A model generated the notes under the pieces. That model ran no database searches. It was not told the origin of the DNA and saw only the letters and a program-made list of their open reading frames with translations. From Lachnospiraceae bacterium (lineage in GTDB: Bacteria; Bacillota; Clostridia; Lachnospirales; Lachnospiraceae), in the NCBI GenBank assembly GCA_910574285.1, contig CAJTAL010000042.1:1-38516 (forward strand): a DNA stretch of 38,516 nucleotides, written 5' to 3'. Below are positions 23,202-32,140 of the stretch, piece after piece; within the stretch, counting starts at the first letter, position 1, and each line of letters starts with the position of its first letter. The position numbers and the translations under genes were made by a program.

Positions 23202-23669
23202 AAAGATAAACTACGATACACACCTGATAAAGGCAGCCAGGACGGCTGCGTTATGCTGGGTGTTTTCTATTGTTCAGAGAAAGGACAGGACATCCGGCGG
23301 GACGGCCCCGCCGGATGACGCCGGCAGGCTGCCGGGGAAGCCGGAACAAAATGCTGTCCCCACGAAAGGGGACATTATGGCCATTGCACGGGCTGGGAAC
23401 GGATTTCCGCCACCTGCAGACAAACATCATATTCTTTATGTACATACCGCAGTTCCTTCCAAGGGGGCTGCGGGCTTTTTTTATTCGACATATTTCTATT
23501 TTATTCCCAGACATATTACAAAAGAATACATGATTTTCATTACGGTCGTACCTGGGATTTTTCAGGTGCGCTTTTTTTGCGCCTTAGTGCGCCCGCCTTA
23601 CAGGGTGCGCGCGCCGCCATTCCAGTCTTGAAACTGTTTAACCAAATTTCAAGACTGGAGGGAATCTGA
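23202..23669. other. Intergenic region with strong hairpins at the prophage edge
   Basis: No credible gene was found. ATCCGGCGGG (23292-23301) pairs perfectly with CCCGCCGGAT (23307-23316) and CCGGCA/TGCCGG follows at 23321-23335. Just before the sigma-like gene CCAGTCTTGAAA (23622-23633) and TTTCAAGACTGG (23647-23658) form a perfect 12-bp inverted repeat with a 13-nt loop. The last one lies 12 nt from the start codon and could be an operator or a translational control hairpin. Confidence 0.5.
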
Positions 23670-24062
23670 ATGAAAATTGAATACAAGGATGCGGACGGCA
23701 AGGTACTGGAGCTGGAGGTTTCTGATGAGATCGGGCAGTTCTACTTTTCTTCCGTGAAAGAGGCAAAAAAGAGCGACAGGAGGAATACCAGGCCGGACCG
23801 CCACACGTCCCTGGAATCTTTTGTGTATGAGGACAAGCGGTTCTTCACGGCACCGTCTAACCCCATGCAGGAGGCCGTGGAAGACTGTGAGGTGGAGCGG
23901 CTGCTTTCCTGCCTGAATGACCGCCAGAGGGAACTTGTGCGGCGGTGTGTGATCGAGGGGTGGAGCTACACGGAAATAGCCGTCCAGGAAGGGAAGGATG
24001 AGTCAGCAGTCCGCCATGCGGTAAAAAGGGCGCTGAAAAAAATGAAAAAAACTTTTTTCTGA
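23670..24062 (+). CDS. Phage sigma-70 region 4-like regulator
   Basis: A 130-residue protein. The C-terminal half (EVERLLSCLNDRQRELVRRC followed by VIEGWSYTEIAVQEGKDESA) is a region-4 helix-turn-helix, ending in a very basic VKRALKKMKKTFF helix. The N-terminal 55 residues are a small beta-rich part. Such genes open the replication cluster in many Clostridia prophages and ICEs and are thought to control early transcription. AGGG lies upstream and a perfect inverted repeat precedes the ribosome site, suggesting control of its own expression. Confidence 0.8.
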   Translation: MKIEYKDADGKVLELEVSDEIGQFYFSSVKEAKKSDRRNTRPDRHTSLESFVYEDKRFFTAPSNPMQEAVEDCEVERLLSCLNDRQRELVRRCVIEGWSYTEIAVQEGKDESAVRHAVKRALKKMKKTFF

Positions 24063-24137
24063 CCGTCCGAAAATGTGTCCGCCCATGGCTTATGCCAGAG
24101 GGTGCGGTGAAAACCCTCGGAAATGGAGGTCATGGGC

Positions 24138-24356
24138 ATGGAACACACATTGAGGATCAGTGTTTCAAAAGAGCCGGCTGACGGCGGGATCGTGAGCTGC
24201 CGCAACGTCTCCGTGAGGGAGCGCCTGGTGCGCTTCCTCCTTGGGGAGAAGCGGAGCCTGACCATCATCGTGCCGGGCGGTTCCGTCCGGGAGCTGGCAG
24301 TGAGTGAAGTCATGGAAGGAGGAAACGTACATGGGAAAAGTGAAGTTACTGCTTGA
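24138..24356 (+). CDS. Small conserved phage protein, unknown function
   Basis: A 72-residue protein starting MEHTLRISVSKEPADGGIVS, with a mixed beta/basic make-up (RLVRFLLGEKRSLTIIVPGG). ATG 24138 follows TGGAGGT by 8 nt; two earlier in-frame ATGs overlap that site. A hairpin GAGGGT/ACCCTC (24098-24118) precedes it. It overlaps the next gene by 26 bp. Position between the sigma-like and Rrp5-annotated-type genes is usual for this phage type. I know no function. Confidence 0.6.
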   Translation: MEHTLRISVSKEPADGGIVSCRNVSVRERLVRFLLGEKRSLTIIVPGGSVRELAVSEVMEGGNVHGKSEVTA

Positions 24357-24711
24357 CGTCATCGGGGATCTGCGTTCCCTTGCCGACAGCCTGCAGGCCG
24401 TTGCGGATGCGGTGGCGGACAATGGTGCGGCAGAGGCGGAGATGACGACCACAAAGGAGCCGGAGAAAACAGGAAAGAACGGAAAGGCGGGCGCAAAGAA
24501 CACGGCGAAGAAGGATGCGAAGGCGGCAAAGCAGGAGCCGGAGGAGAAGCCGCTGACGCTGGAGGAAGTGCGGGCAGTTCTGGGGGAGAAGTCCCGCTCC
24601 GGACACACGGAGGAAGTGCGGGCATTGCTGAATAAGCACGGCGCGGATAAGCTGTCGGAGATCGACCCGGCGGAATATGCGGCGCTGCTTGCGGAAGCGG
24701 AGGTGCTGTGA
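24331..24711 (+). CDS. Phage protein of the type annotated as Rrp5/DNA ligase-like
   Basis: A 126-residue protein. An N-terminal helix (KVKLLLDVIGDLRSLADSLQ) leads into a Lys/Ala/Glu-rich linker (about residues 35-70) and a compact C-terminal helical domain, EEVRAVLGEKSRSGHTEEVR ... LSEIDPAEYAALL. That C-terminal domain is frequently mislabelled as rRNA biogenesis protein Rrp5 or DNA ligase in phages. It likely binds nucleic acid or a partner next to the DUF2800 protein. GGAGG is 7 nt from ATG 24331. Confidence 0.65.
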   Translation: MGKVKLLLDVIGDLRSLADSLQAVADAVADNGAAEAEMTTTKEPEKTGKNGKAGAKNTAKKDAKAAKQEPEEKPLTLEEVRAVLGEKSRSGHTEEVRALLNKHGADKLSEIDPAEYAALLAEAEVL

Positions 24712-25841
24712 TGGGGAGACACGCTTTACTGTCCGCATCCTCCAGCCACCGGTGGCTTGCCTGCCCGCCATCTGCGAGGCTCTGTGAGAACTACGAGGAT
24801 ACGGGCAGCGAATACGCACAGCAGGGCACTGATGCCCACAGCCTGTGCGAACACAAGCTGAAGCTGTCCCTGGGCATGGAAACGGAAGACCCTACGGAGG
24901 GGCTTGCATTCTACGAGGAGGAGATGGAGGAGTGCGCCTGCGGGTACGCAGAGTATGTTCTTTCCCTTGTGGAGGAGGCAAGGCAGTCATGCAAAGACCC
25001 GGTGGTGCTGATTGAGCAGAGGCTGGACTTCTCCCGGTATGTGGAGGAGGGCTTCGGCACCGGCGACTGCGTCATCATCGCAGACGGGACGCTGTATATC
25101 ATCGACTACAAGCACGGCAAGGGCGTGGAAGTTTCCGCAGAGGGCAATCCGCAGATGATGCTGTACGCCTTGGGAGCGCTGGAACTGTTTGACGGCATTT
25201 ATGACATTGATACCGTCCGCATGGCAATCTACCAGCCGCGCCGGGAGAATGTCAGCGTGTGCGTGATGGCGAAGGATGACCTTCTCCAGTGGGCGCACAA
25301 TGAGCTGGTTTATAAGGCGAAGCTGGCCTATGCCGGGGAGGGCGAGTTCTGTGCCGGGGAACACTGCAAATTCTGCAAGGCGAAGGCGGTCTGCAGGAAG
25401 CGGGCGGAGTACAACCTGGAGCTTGCGAAGTATGACTTTGAGATGCCCGCCACGCTGGAGGATGACGAGATCGCGGCGATCCTTGTGAAAGCGGATGAGC
25501 TGGCGGCATGGGCGGCGGACGTGAAGGAGTTCGCATTGCAGCAGGCGCTCTCCGGCGTGAAGTATGCCGGGTTCAAGGTGGTGGCCGGGAGGTCGAACCG
25601 GAAGTACACGGATGAGGACGCCGTGGCGGATACCGTGAAGAAGGCGGGCTTCGACCCGTATGAGCCGAAGCTCTTAGGCATTACAGCCATGGAGAAGTTG
25701 CTGGGTAAGAAGAAGTTTGCAGACATTTTAAAGGGGCTTGTGGAGAAGCCGCAGGGCAGGCCCGTCCTTGTGCTTGAGAGCGACAAACGCCCCGAATTGC
25801 AGTCCACTGCCGCTGCTGATTTTGAGGCAGGCAGCGAATGA
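24711..25841 (+). CDS. DUF2800 protein, PD-(D/E)XK nuclease-like
   Basis: A 376-residue protein starting MGRHALLSASSSHRWLACPP, the hallmark of DUF2800. A Cas4/RecB-like core is visible: GTGDCVIIADGTLYIIDYKHG holds the Asp and the D-Y-K catalytic set, and CAGEHCKFCKAKAVC with an upstream Cys could bind an Fe-S cluster. The ATG shares bases with the previous stop (TGATG). In phages of this type it is paired with a DUF2815 protein and a family A polymerase and probably acts in replication or recombination. Here an HNH endonuclease gene separates it from DUF2815. Confidence 0.85.
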   Translation: MGRHALLSASSSHRWLACPPSARLCENYEDTGSEYAQQGTDAHSLCEHKLKLSLGMETEDPTEGLAFYEEEMEECACGYAEYVLSLVEEARQSCKDPVVLIEQRLDFSRYVEEGFGTGDCVIIADGTLYIIDYKHGKGVEVSAEGNPQMMLYALGALELFDGIYDIDTVRMAIYQPRRENVSVCVMAKDDLLQWAHNELVYKAKLAYAGEGEFCAGEHCKFCKAKAVCRKRAEYNLELAKYDFEMPATLEDDEIAAILVKADELAAWAADVKEFALQQALSGVKYAGFKVVAGRSNRKYTDEDAVADTVKKAGFDPYEPKLLGITAMEKLLGKKKFADILKGLVEKPQGRPVLVLESDKRPELQSTAAADFEAGSE

Positions 25842-26317
25842 AACAGATACCGTTAACACAGGGCAGGTCCGCAATTGTGGATGATGCAGATTATGAAGCC
25901 CTGACAGCGCATAGCTGGTGCCTTTCGAACTGCTCCGGCATCTGCTATGCGGTGAGGGGATGCAAGGCTGGTGGGAAACACCATACCGTCCTGATGCACA
26001 GGGAAATTATGGATGCGCCGGAAGGGATGCTGGTCGACCACATCAATGGGGACGGGCTCGATAACAGGCGCTGCAACCTGCGTTTGGCAACGGACAGCCA
26101 GAACCATTTCAACCAGCGAAAGCAGAAAAAGGCCACATCATCCAGGCATAAAGGGGTTTACTGGCATAAGCGCGACCATGTGTGGATGGTCCGTATCCAG
26201 GCAGAGGGGAAAGAAAGGTATATCGGGAGCTATAAAACAGAGCGGGAAGCGGCTCTTGCTTATAACAAAGCCGCAGTCAAGTATCATGGTGAATATGCGA
26301 AACTGAATGAAATTTAG
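25838..26317 (+). CDS. Free-standing HNH homing endonuclease with AP2 domain (1)
   Basis: A 159-residue protein. An HNH_3 core (LMHREIMDAPEGMLVDHING then DGLDNRRCNLRLATDSQN) supplies the His and Asn metal ligands. A C-terminal AP2/ERF-type DNA-binding domain (SSRHKGVYWHKRDHVWMVRI, then YIGSYKTEREAALAYNKAA) follows. It overlaps the DUF2800 stop by 4 bp and ends 12 bp before the DUF2815 gene, two genes that are usually adjacent. I infer invasion by a mobile endonuclease that would cut element-free relatives and copy itself in. A second one lies at 37070. Confidence 0.88.
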   Translation: MKQIPLTQGRSAIVDDADYEALTAHSWCLSNCSGICYAVRGCKAGGKHHTVLMHREIMDAPEGMLVDHINGDGLDNRRCNLRLATDSQNHFNQRKQKKATSSRHKGVYWHKRDHVWMVRIQAEGKERYIGSYKTEREAALAYNKAAVKYHGEYAKLNEI

Positions 26318-26329
26318 GAGGAAAATCAT

Positions 26330-26902
26330 ATGTCAAACACAGCCAACAATCCAACAAAGGTAATTACCGGCCCGAACACCCGGTGGAGTTACTGCAACGC
26401 ATGGGAAGCGAAGGCAATTAACGGCGGCACGCCGAAGTTCTCTGTTTCCCTCATTATCCCGAAGTCGGATAAAAAGACCATTGCCAGGATCGAGGAGGCG
26501 ATCAAGGCGGCGTACCGCGAGGGCGAGGCGAAGCTGAAGGGGAACGGCAGGAGCGTCCCTGCCCTTTCCGTGCTGAAGACCCCGCTGCGTGACGGGGATG
26601 TGGAGCGCCCGGACGATGAAGCCTATGCGGATTCTTATTTCGTCAACGCCAACAGCTCCACGGCCCCTGGCATCGTGGACGCGGACCGGCAGCCGATCCT
26701 GGATCATTCCGAGGTGTACAGCGGCGTGTACGGCAGGGCGAGCATCAATTTCTATGCATTCAACAGCAATGGCAACAAGGGTATCGCCTGCGGGCTGAAC
26801 AATTTACAGAAGATCCGTGACGGGGAGCCTTTGGGCGGGCGTTCCCGTGCGGAGGATGACTTTGCGGATGATGCCGGGGATGATGAGGATTTCCTGTCAT
26901 GA
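26330..26902 (+). CDS. DUF2815 protein, probable phage ssDNA-binding protein
   Basis: A 190-residue protein. The family pattern includes KVITGPNTRWSYCNAWEAKA, PKFSVSLIIPKSDKKTI and YAFNSNGNKGIACGLNNLQ, with a very acidic C-terminal tail (DDFADDAGDDEDFLS). An OB-like beta core with an acidic tail is the layout of phage single-strand-binding proteins, and DUF2815 is regarded as one. AGGAGG precedes the ATG. It should coat DNA for the polymerase encoded next. Confidence 0.88.
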   Translation: MSNTANNPTKVITGPNTRWSYCNAWEAKAINGGTPKFSVSLIIPKSDKKTIARIEEAIKAAYREGEAKLKGNGRSVPALSVLKTPLRDGDVERPDDEAYADSYFVNANSSTAPGIVDADRQPILDHSEVYSGVYGRASINFYAFNSNGNKGIACGLNNLQKIRDGEPLGGRSRAEDDFADDAGDDEDFLS

Positions 26903-26994
26903 CCAGATAAGCAATAGCACAGCCGCCGGGTGGCGGGGAACGGGCATCTGCCTTTTCCCTGCCGCCCTTAAGGCGGTGAAAGGAGCTGGTGGAA

Positions 26995-28923
26995 TTGAAG
27001 TCTATCGAAATTGATATTGAATCGTACAGTGATGTGGATTTGTACAAATGCGGTGTTTATAAATATTCCTCTTCGCCGAATTTTGAGATTTTATTATTCG
27101 GATACAGCGTGGATGGCGGGGATGTGAAGGTGGTTGACCTTGCCTGCGGGGAGGAAATCCCTGCGGAAATACTGGCGACGCTTTCCGATGAGTCCGTCAC
27201 GAAATGGGCGTTCAATGCCATGTTCGAGAGGGTGTGTTTATCAAATTACCTTGGGGAATGGCTGGAGCCGGAATCGTGGAAATGCTCCATGGTCTGGTCT
27301 GCCACCCTTGGCCTTCCGCTGTCTTTGGAGAATGTTGGCACAGTGCTTGGGTTGGAAAAGCAGAAATTGTCAGAAGGAAAAGACCTGATACGGTATTTCT
27401 GTGTCCCCTGCAAGCCGACCAAGGCGAACGGCGGTCGGACGCGGAACCTGCCGGAGCATGACAGGGAGAAATGGGAGCGGTTCAAGGCATACAACATCCG
27501 CGACGTGGAAGCGGAGATGCAGATACAGCAGAGGCTTGCCAAATTCCCCGTGCCGGAGTTTGTATGGGAGGAATACCGGCAGGACCAGGAAATAAACGAC
27601 CGGGGCATCGGGGTGGACATGGAGATGGTCAGGAATGCAATCGCCATGGATGGGCGCTCCAAGGCGGAACTGTCGGCAGCCATGAAGGAACTGACGGAGT
27701 TGGAGAACCCAAACTCCGTGCAGCAGATGAAGCGGTGGCTTTTGGAGAACGGGATGGAAACGGATTCGCTGGATAAAAAGGCGGTGGCGGAACTGTTAAA
27801 GACTGCGCCGGAGCCTTTGGGGGAGGCGCTTGCCCTGCGGCAGCAGCTTGCCAGGTCATCTGTGAAAAAATACCAGGCAATGAAGAATGCGGTGTGTACG
27901 GACAGCCGGGCGCATGGGATGTTTCAATTTTACGGTGCTAACAGGACGGGGCGGTTTTCCGGCCGCATTATACAGTTGCAGAACCTTCCGCAGAACCATA
28001 TCCCCGATCTGGCACAGGCACGGGAGCTGGTGAAAGCCGGGGATTTCGATGCCCTCTCTATTCTCTATGAGGATATCCCGGATACGCTCTCGCAGCTCAT
28101 CCGCACGGCATTCGTGCCGCAGGACGGGAGGAAGTTCATTGTGGCGGACTTTTCCGCCATCGAGGCGCGGGTGATCGCGTGGATCGCCGGGGAGCGGTGG
28201 CGGCTGAAGGTGTTCGAGGGCGGCGGGGATATTTACTGCGCCTCGGCAAGCCAGATGTTCCATGTGCCTGTGGAAAAGCATGGCGTGAACGGGCATCTGC
28301 GGCAGAAAGGGAAGATTGCCGAATTAGCCCTCGGCTATGGCGGATCAGTCGGGGCATTGAAATCCATGGGAGCTTTGGAGATGGGGCTTGCGGAGGAAGA
28401 ACTGCCGCCGCTTGTGTCGGCATGGCGGGATTCCAACCCAAGCATTACGGAGTTCTGGTGGGCGGTTGACCGCGCTGTGAAGGAGTGCATCAAAAAGAGG
28501 ATGCCAACGGAAACACACGGCATCCGCTTCAGCTATGAAAGCGGGATGCTGTTCATCACTTTATTTTCCGGCCGGAGGCTCGCCTATGTGAAGCCGAGGA
28601 TTGGCGAGAACCAGTTTGGCGGGGAGTCTGTCACTTACATGGGCGTGGGCGGCACGAAGAAATGGGAGCGGCTGGAAAGCTACGGCCCGAAGTTTGTGGA
28701 GAATATTGTCCAGGCGGTCAGCCGGGATATTTTATGCTACGCCATGCGGACGCTTCGGAACTGCTCAATCGTGGCACACGTCCACGATGAGATCATCATT
28801 GAGGCGGACAGGAGGATGTCCCTCCCTGCCGTCTGTGAACAGATGGGCAGGACGCCGCCCTGGGCAAAGGGGCTGCTGCTCCGGGCAGATGGCTATGAAT
28901 GTTCATTTTACCAGAAGGATTAG
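26995..28923 (+). CDS. Phage family A DNA polymerase (PolA-like)
   Basis: A 642-residue polymerase with a DEDD-type 3'-5' exonuclease-like N-terminus (IDIESYSDVDLYKCGVYKYS; FKAYNIRDVEAE). The polymerase domain has motif A VADFSAIEARVIAWIAGE, a motif B helix RQKGKIAELALGYGGSV and motif C VAHVHDEIIIEAD. TTG 26995 is my preferred start since AGGAG lies 9 nt away and family members begin with MK-IDIE. A GTG at 26989 would add two residues but sits only 3 nt from the site. It copies the phage genome together with the primase and helicase downstream. Confidence 0.92.
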   Translation: MKSIEIDIESYSDVDLYKCGVYKYSSSPNFEILLFGYSVDGGDVKVVDLACGEEIPAEILATLSDESVTKWAFNAMFERVCLSNYLGEWLEPESWKCSMVWSATLGLPLSLENVGTVLGLEKQKLSEGKDLIRYFCVPCKPTKANGGRTRNLPEHDREKWERFKAYNIRDVEAEMQIQQRLAKFPVPEFVWEEYRQDQEINDRGIGVDMEMVRNAIAMDGRSKAELSAAMKELTELENPNSVQQMKRWLLENGMETDSLDKKAVAELLKTAPEPLGEALALRQQLARSSVKKYQAMKNAVCTDSRAHGMFQFYGANRTGRFSGRIIQLQNLPQNHIPDLAQARELVKAGDFDALSILYEDIPDTLSQLIRTAFVPQDGRKFIVADFSAIEARVIAWIAGERWRLKVFEGGGDIYCASASQMFHVPVEKHGVNGHLRQKGKIAELALGYGGSVGALKSMGALEMGLAEEELPPLVSAWRDSNPSITEFWWAVDRAVKECIKKRMPTETHGIRFSYESGMLFITLFSGRRLAYVKPRIGENQFGGESVTYMGVGGTKKWERLESYGPKFVENIVQAVSRDILCYAMRTLRNCSIVAHVHDEIIIEADRRMSLPAVCEQMGRTPPWAKGLLLRADGYECSFYQKD

Positions 28924-28933
28924 GTGGTGTGTG

Positions 28934-29263
28934 ATGGAACGGCTGCGGATTGAATACAGAACGGGATATATGGGACTGAATGTGGAGGCGTTCTTTCCCT
29001 GCAAGATGCCGGCGATGAGGAAAGCCGCAAGGCTCATCAATTCATATTGTACCGATGAAACAAGGGCGGAGCTGCTCTCGGAACTGCGGGAGCTGGCTGA
29101 TGGTTACAAGGCCCTGTGCGATATGTACACGGAAAAAGCGGAGGGGTTTCCAGAGGATTCCCCACAGCGGAGGCACTGGAGGGCGCAGTTTAACAAAACG
29201 GAAGTCCTACGCAGACGGATGGGAAATAATATCAAACTAATCTCAGGAGGCAGAGAGGGATGA
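28934..29263 (+). CDS. Small phage protein, unknown function
   Basis: A 109-residue mostly helical protein: RIEYRTGYMGLNVEAFFPCK, then MRKAARLINSYCTDETRAEL ... LADGYKALCDMYTEKAEG. The ATG at 28934 lies within TGGTGTGTG, a weak ribosome site, 10 bp after the polymerase stop. It overlaps the next gene (ATGA). It has no motif I can name. Placement inside the replication cluster suggests an accessory role. Confidence 0.6.
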   Translation: MERLRIEYRTGYMGLNVEAFFPCKMPAMRKAARLINSYCTDETRAELLSELRELADGYKALCDMYTEKAEGFPEDSPQRRHWRAQFNKTEVLRRRMGNNIKLISGGREG

Positions 29264-29457
29264 GCAGGGCGGAAATGCAGGGGTGCAGGGCGCACGGGGA
29301 CTGTTTCGCAAACAGGGGCGGCGTCTGCACCTGCTTAAAGGATAATGACTTTGGCGGGAGGGATTGCCCGTTTTACAAGCCTGCGGACACGGTCCGGAAA
29401 GAGAGCCGCAGGCAGGATGGAGGTGTAGTTCATGGGAATCAGCAGATACAACAGTGA
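29260..29457 (+). CDS. Small Cys-rich phage protein
   Basis: A 65-residue protein with six cysteines near the N-terminus (CRAHGDCFANRGGVCTCLKD then CPFYKP), suggesting zinc or iron binding. It overlaps both neighbours (4 bp and 26 bp). Short Cys-rich proteins of this form are common in Clostridia phage replication clusters with no known function. Confidence 0.6.
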   Translation: MSRAEMQGCRAHGDCFANRGGVCTCLKDNDFGGRDCPFYKPADTVRKESRRQDGGVVHGNQQIQQ

Positions 29458-29863
29458 GGGATACAGCGACCCGACCAGCCATGCGGCGCTGTCGGGGATA
29501 AGGAGGGAAGAAAGGGCGGCAAAGCGGGCATACCGGCCGCTGGTCTATATATGCTCCCCGTTTGCCGGGGACACGGAAGGGAACACGCAGAAAGCGAGGC
29601 GGTACAGCCGGTTTGCGGTGAAGAACGGCGCGATTCCGTTTGCGCCGCACCTGCTCTTTCCGCAGTTTTTGGATGACGGGAAGCCTGCGGAGCGGGCAAT
29701 CGGTATGTTCATGGGCATGGTGCTTTTAGGGAAATGCGAGCAGCTATGGGTGTTCGGCGGCACCATATCCACGGGGATGGCGGCGGAGATTGAGAAGGCG
29801 GAAAAGCGGGATATGGTGATCCGCTATTTCACGGAAGGCTGCGAGGAGGTATGCAGGGTATGA
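29432..29863 (+). CDS. DUF4406-like nucleoside deoxyribosyltransferase-fold protein
   Basis: A 143-residue protein whose core YICSPFAGDTEGNTQKARRY, AIPFAPHLLFPQFLDD and LWVFGGTISTGMAAEIEKAE matches the DUF4406/DUF7768 group, related to nucleoside 2-deoxyribosyltransferases. The Asp/Glu residues in these motifs are where such enzymes bind nucleotide sugars. It could salvage or alter nucleotides during phage growth. GGAGG precedes the ATG within the previous gene. It overlaps the primase gene by 4 bp. Confidence 0.75.
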   Translation: MGISRYNSEGYSDPTSHAALSGIRREERAAKRAYRPLVYICSPFAGDTEGNTQKARRYSRFAVKNGAIPFAPHLLFPQFLDDGKPAERAIGMFMGMVLLGKCEQLWVFGGTISTGMAAEIEKAEKRDMVIRYFTEGCEEVCRV

Positions 29864-32118
29864 AAATGACATTTTATGTGGCGAACTGCCGGGGAAATGA
29901 GAAGAACAGCCTGTACCCGAAAAAGTGCGTCGTGGATAACGAGGACGACTGCCTGGAGGTCATGGCGTTCGACCATGTGTGCGGTGAGTTCAAGGGATGC
30001 CGCCGTGGGAATGATAACTTCCTTTCCTGCGACGCATCCGTGATGGACTGTGATAATGACCATTCCGATAATCCGGCGGACTGGATTCATCCGGAGGATT
30101 TGGAAGGGAAAGTCGGGAAAGATGTGGCATTTGCCGTGGTTCCGAGCCGGCATAACATGAAGCCGAAGGAGGGGAAGTCTGCAAGGCCGAGGTTCCATGT
30201 GTATTTCCCGCATGATCCAATTACGGATTGGGAGAGCTGTGCTGCTTTGAAGAAAGCCATACAACAGGAGTTCCCGTTCTTCGATGCCAGGGCGCTGGAC
30301 TCTGCCCGGTTCATCTTCGGGCATCCGGCAGGTTCCATCCTCTGGCATGAGGGCGAGATCACTATTGACTGCATCGTGAAGCCCCAGGGTATCAGCCCCG
30401 GAGGTGCGGGGCGGGAGATTCCGCAGGGGCAGCGGAACGCCACCATGTCCCATTTTGCGGGGCGCGTGGTGAAGCGGTACGGCGCGACGGAACGGGCGCA
30501 TGAGATATTCATGGAGGAGGCGGCAAAGTGCAATCCGCCCCTGGAAGAGGCGGAGCTTGCCATGATCTGGCAGAGCGCCTGTAGGTTTGCGGAGAAAGTG
30601 CAGGGGCAGGAAGGGTATGTTTCCCCGGATGCATACAATGACGAGTTCGGGCGGGAATCGCTGAAGCCGGGGGATTACTCCGACATCGGGCAGGCGAAGG
30701 TGCTGACAAGGGAATACGGCGTGGAGCTGCGCTATACGGCGGCTACGGATTACCTGCGTTTCTGCGGGCAGTATTGGGTGGAGTCGAAGCAGCAGGCGGT
30801 GGGAGCAGCGGAGGAGTTCCTCGACCTACAGCTTGCGGATGCCAAGGATGAGATCGCCCGGACGAAACAGGCGCTCATGGATACCGGCATATCGGAGGAT
30901 GCCATCACCTCCGGCGGCAAGTCGCTGGAAAAGAAGATAAGCGGAGGGCAGATGGACGCCTACCTTGCGTACCTGTCCGCCCAGGCGTATAAGGCGTTCG
31001 TGATGAAACGCAGGGACATGAAGTATGTGGTTTCCGCCCTGCAGGCGGCGAAGCCGATGCTAGAGATCAGCGTGTCAGACCTGGATAAAGACGGGTTTCT
31101 TCTGAACACGCCGGACGGCACCTATTACCTCCCGGACGGATTGGAGGGGAAGCGCGACCACAGCCCGGAGGACTATATCACGAAGATAACGGCGGCGGCT
31201 CCCGGCGATAAGGGGGAGAAACTGTGGCTGGATTCTTTGGACACTATTTTCTGCAAAGACCAGGAGCTGATTGATTATGTGCAGCAGATCGTGGGCATGG
31301 CTGCGGTGGGGCGCGTCTACATGGAATCGCTGGTCATCGCCTACGGGGAGGGGAGGAACGGAAAGTCAACCTTCTGGAACACCATAGCCCGTGTGCTTGG
31401 CACCTACAGCGGGAATATGTCCGCCGACACGCTGACCGTGGGCTGCAAGCGGAATGTGAAGCCGGAGCTTGCCGAGGCGAAAGGCAAACGGCTCATCATA
31501 GCCGCCGAGCTGGAGGAAGGGATGCGGCTGAACACCTCCGTGGTCAAGCAGATGTGTTCCACGGATGAGATTTTTGCGGAGAAAAAATATAAGGACCCTT
31601 TCAGCTTTACGCCGAGCCATACCCTCGTGCTGTACACCAACCACCTGCCGAGGGTGGGCGCAAATGATCCGGGGACGTGGCGGCGCTTAATTGTGATCCC
31701 GTTCCATGCCAGGATAGAGGGTGCAGGGGATGTGAAGAACTATGCCGATTTCCTCGTTTCGGAGGCATCTCCGTCAATCATGGCGTGGATCATTGAGGGT
31801 GCGCAAAAGGCAATCAGCCGTAACTTCCACATCCCTTCTCCGACCTGCGTGGAGGAAGCCATCAAATCCTACCGGGAGGATAATGACTGGCTTGGGCATT
31901 TCCTGAGTGAGTGCTGCGAGGCCGATAAAACGTACCGGGAGAAGTCCGGCATTCTGTACCAGGAGTACCGCAGCTATTGCATGAGGACGGGCGAGTACAC
32001 CAGAAGCACGGCCGACTTTTATAATGCGCTGGAGTCCGCCGGCTTTTCCCGGAGGAAGGCGAAGGCCGGCATTATCGTGTATGGGCTGCGGATAAAGGAG
32101 GAGGATTTTGAGGTCTGA
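29860..32118 (+). CDS. P4-type phage primase/helicase
   Basis: A 752-residue protein. The N-terminal half has a primase-like domain with DARALDSARFIFGHPAGS. A D5/P4 N-terminal region follows, then an SF3-type ATPase with Walker A GEGRNGKSTFWN, Walker B around RLIIAAELEE and sensor FTPSHTLVLYTNHLPRVGAN (the usual NxxP). The C-terminus has a small winged-helix-like part (STADFYNALESAGFSRRKAK). ATG 29860 is chosen since GAGGAGG lies 10 nt upstream; ATG 29851 abuts it. It opens and primes the phage origin. A 20-bp inverted repeat that may be that origin lies just after it. Confidence 0.9.
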   Translation: MKMTFYVANCRGNEKNSLYPKKCVVDNEDDCLEVMAFDHVCGEFKGCRRGNDNFLSCDASVMDCDNDHSDNPADWIHPEDLEGKVGKDVAFAVVPSRHNMKPKEGKSARPRFHVYFPHDPITDWESCAALKKAIQQEFPFFDARALDSARFIFGHPAGSILWHEGEITIDCIVKPQGISPGGAGREIPQGQRNATMSHFAGRVVKRYGATERAHEIFMEEAAKCNPPLEEAELAMIWQSACRFAEKVQGQEGYVSPDAYNDEFGRESLKPGDYSDIGQAKVLTREYGVELRYTAATDYLRFCGQYWVESKQQAVGAAEEFLDLQLADAKDEIARTKQALMDTGISEDAITSGGKSLEKKISGGQMDAYLAYLSAQAYKAFVMKRRDMKYVVSALQAAKPMLEISVSDLDKDGFLLNTPDGTYYLPDGLEGKRDHSPEDYITKITAAAPGDKGEKLWLDSLDTIFCKDQELIDYVQQIVGMAAVGRVYMESLVIAYGEGRNGKSTFWNTIARVLGTYSGNMSADTLTVGCKRNVKPELAEAKGKRLIIAAELEEGMRLNTSVVKQMCSTDEIFAEKKYKDPFSFTPSHTLVLYTNHLPRVGANDPGTWRRLIVIPFHARIEGAGDVKNYADFLVSEASPSIMAWIIEGAQKAISRNFHIPSPTCVEEAIKSYREDNDWLGHFLSECCEADKTYREKSGILYQEYRSYCMRTGEYTRSTADFYNALESAGFSRRKAKAGIIVYGLRIKEEDFEV

Positions 32119-32140
32119 GAAAGCCCATGTTTTGGGAAAA

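Noticed and set aside
23158-23631. Open frames in the gap before the phage sigma-like gene
   Set aside because: They cross strong GC hairpins, lack ribosome sites and show no recognisable protein features.
24165-24722. A Ser/Ala-rich 185-codon minus-strand frame
   Set aside because: Its low-complexity composition mirrors the Lys/Ala/Glu-rich linker of the plus-strand phage protein.
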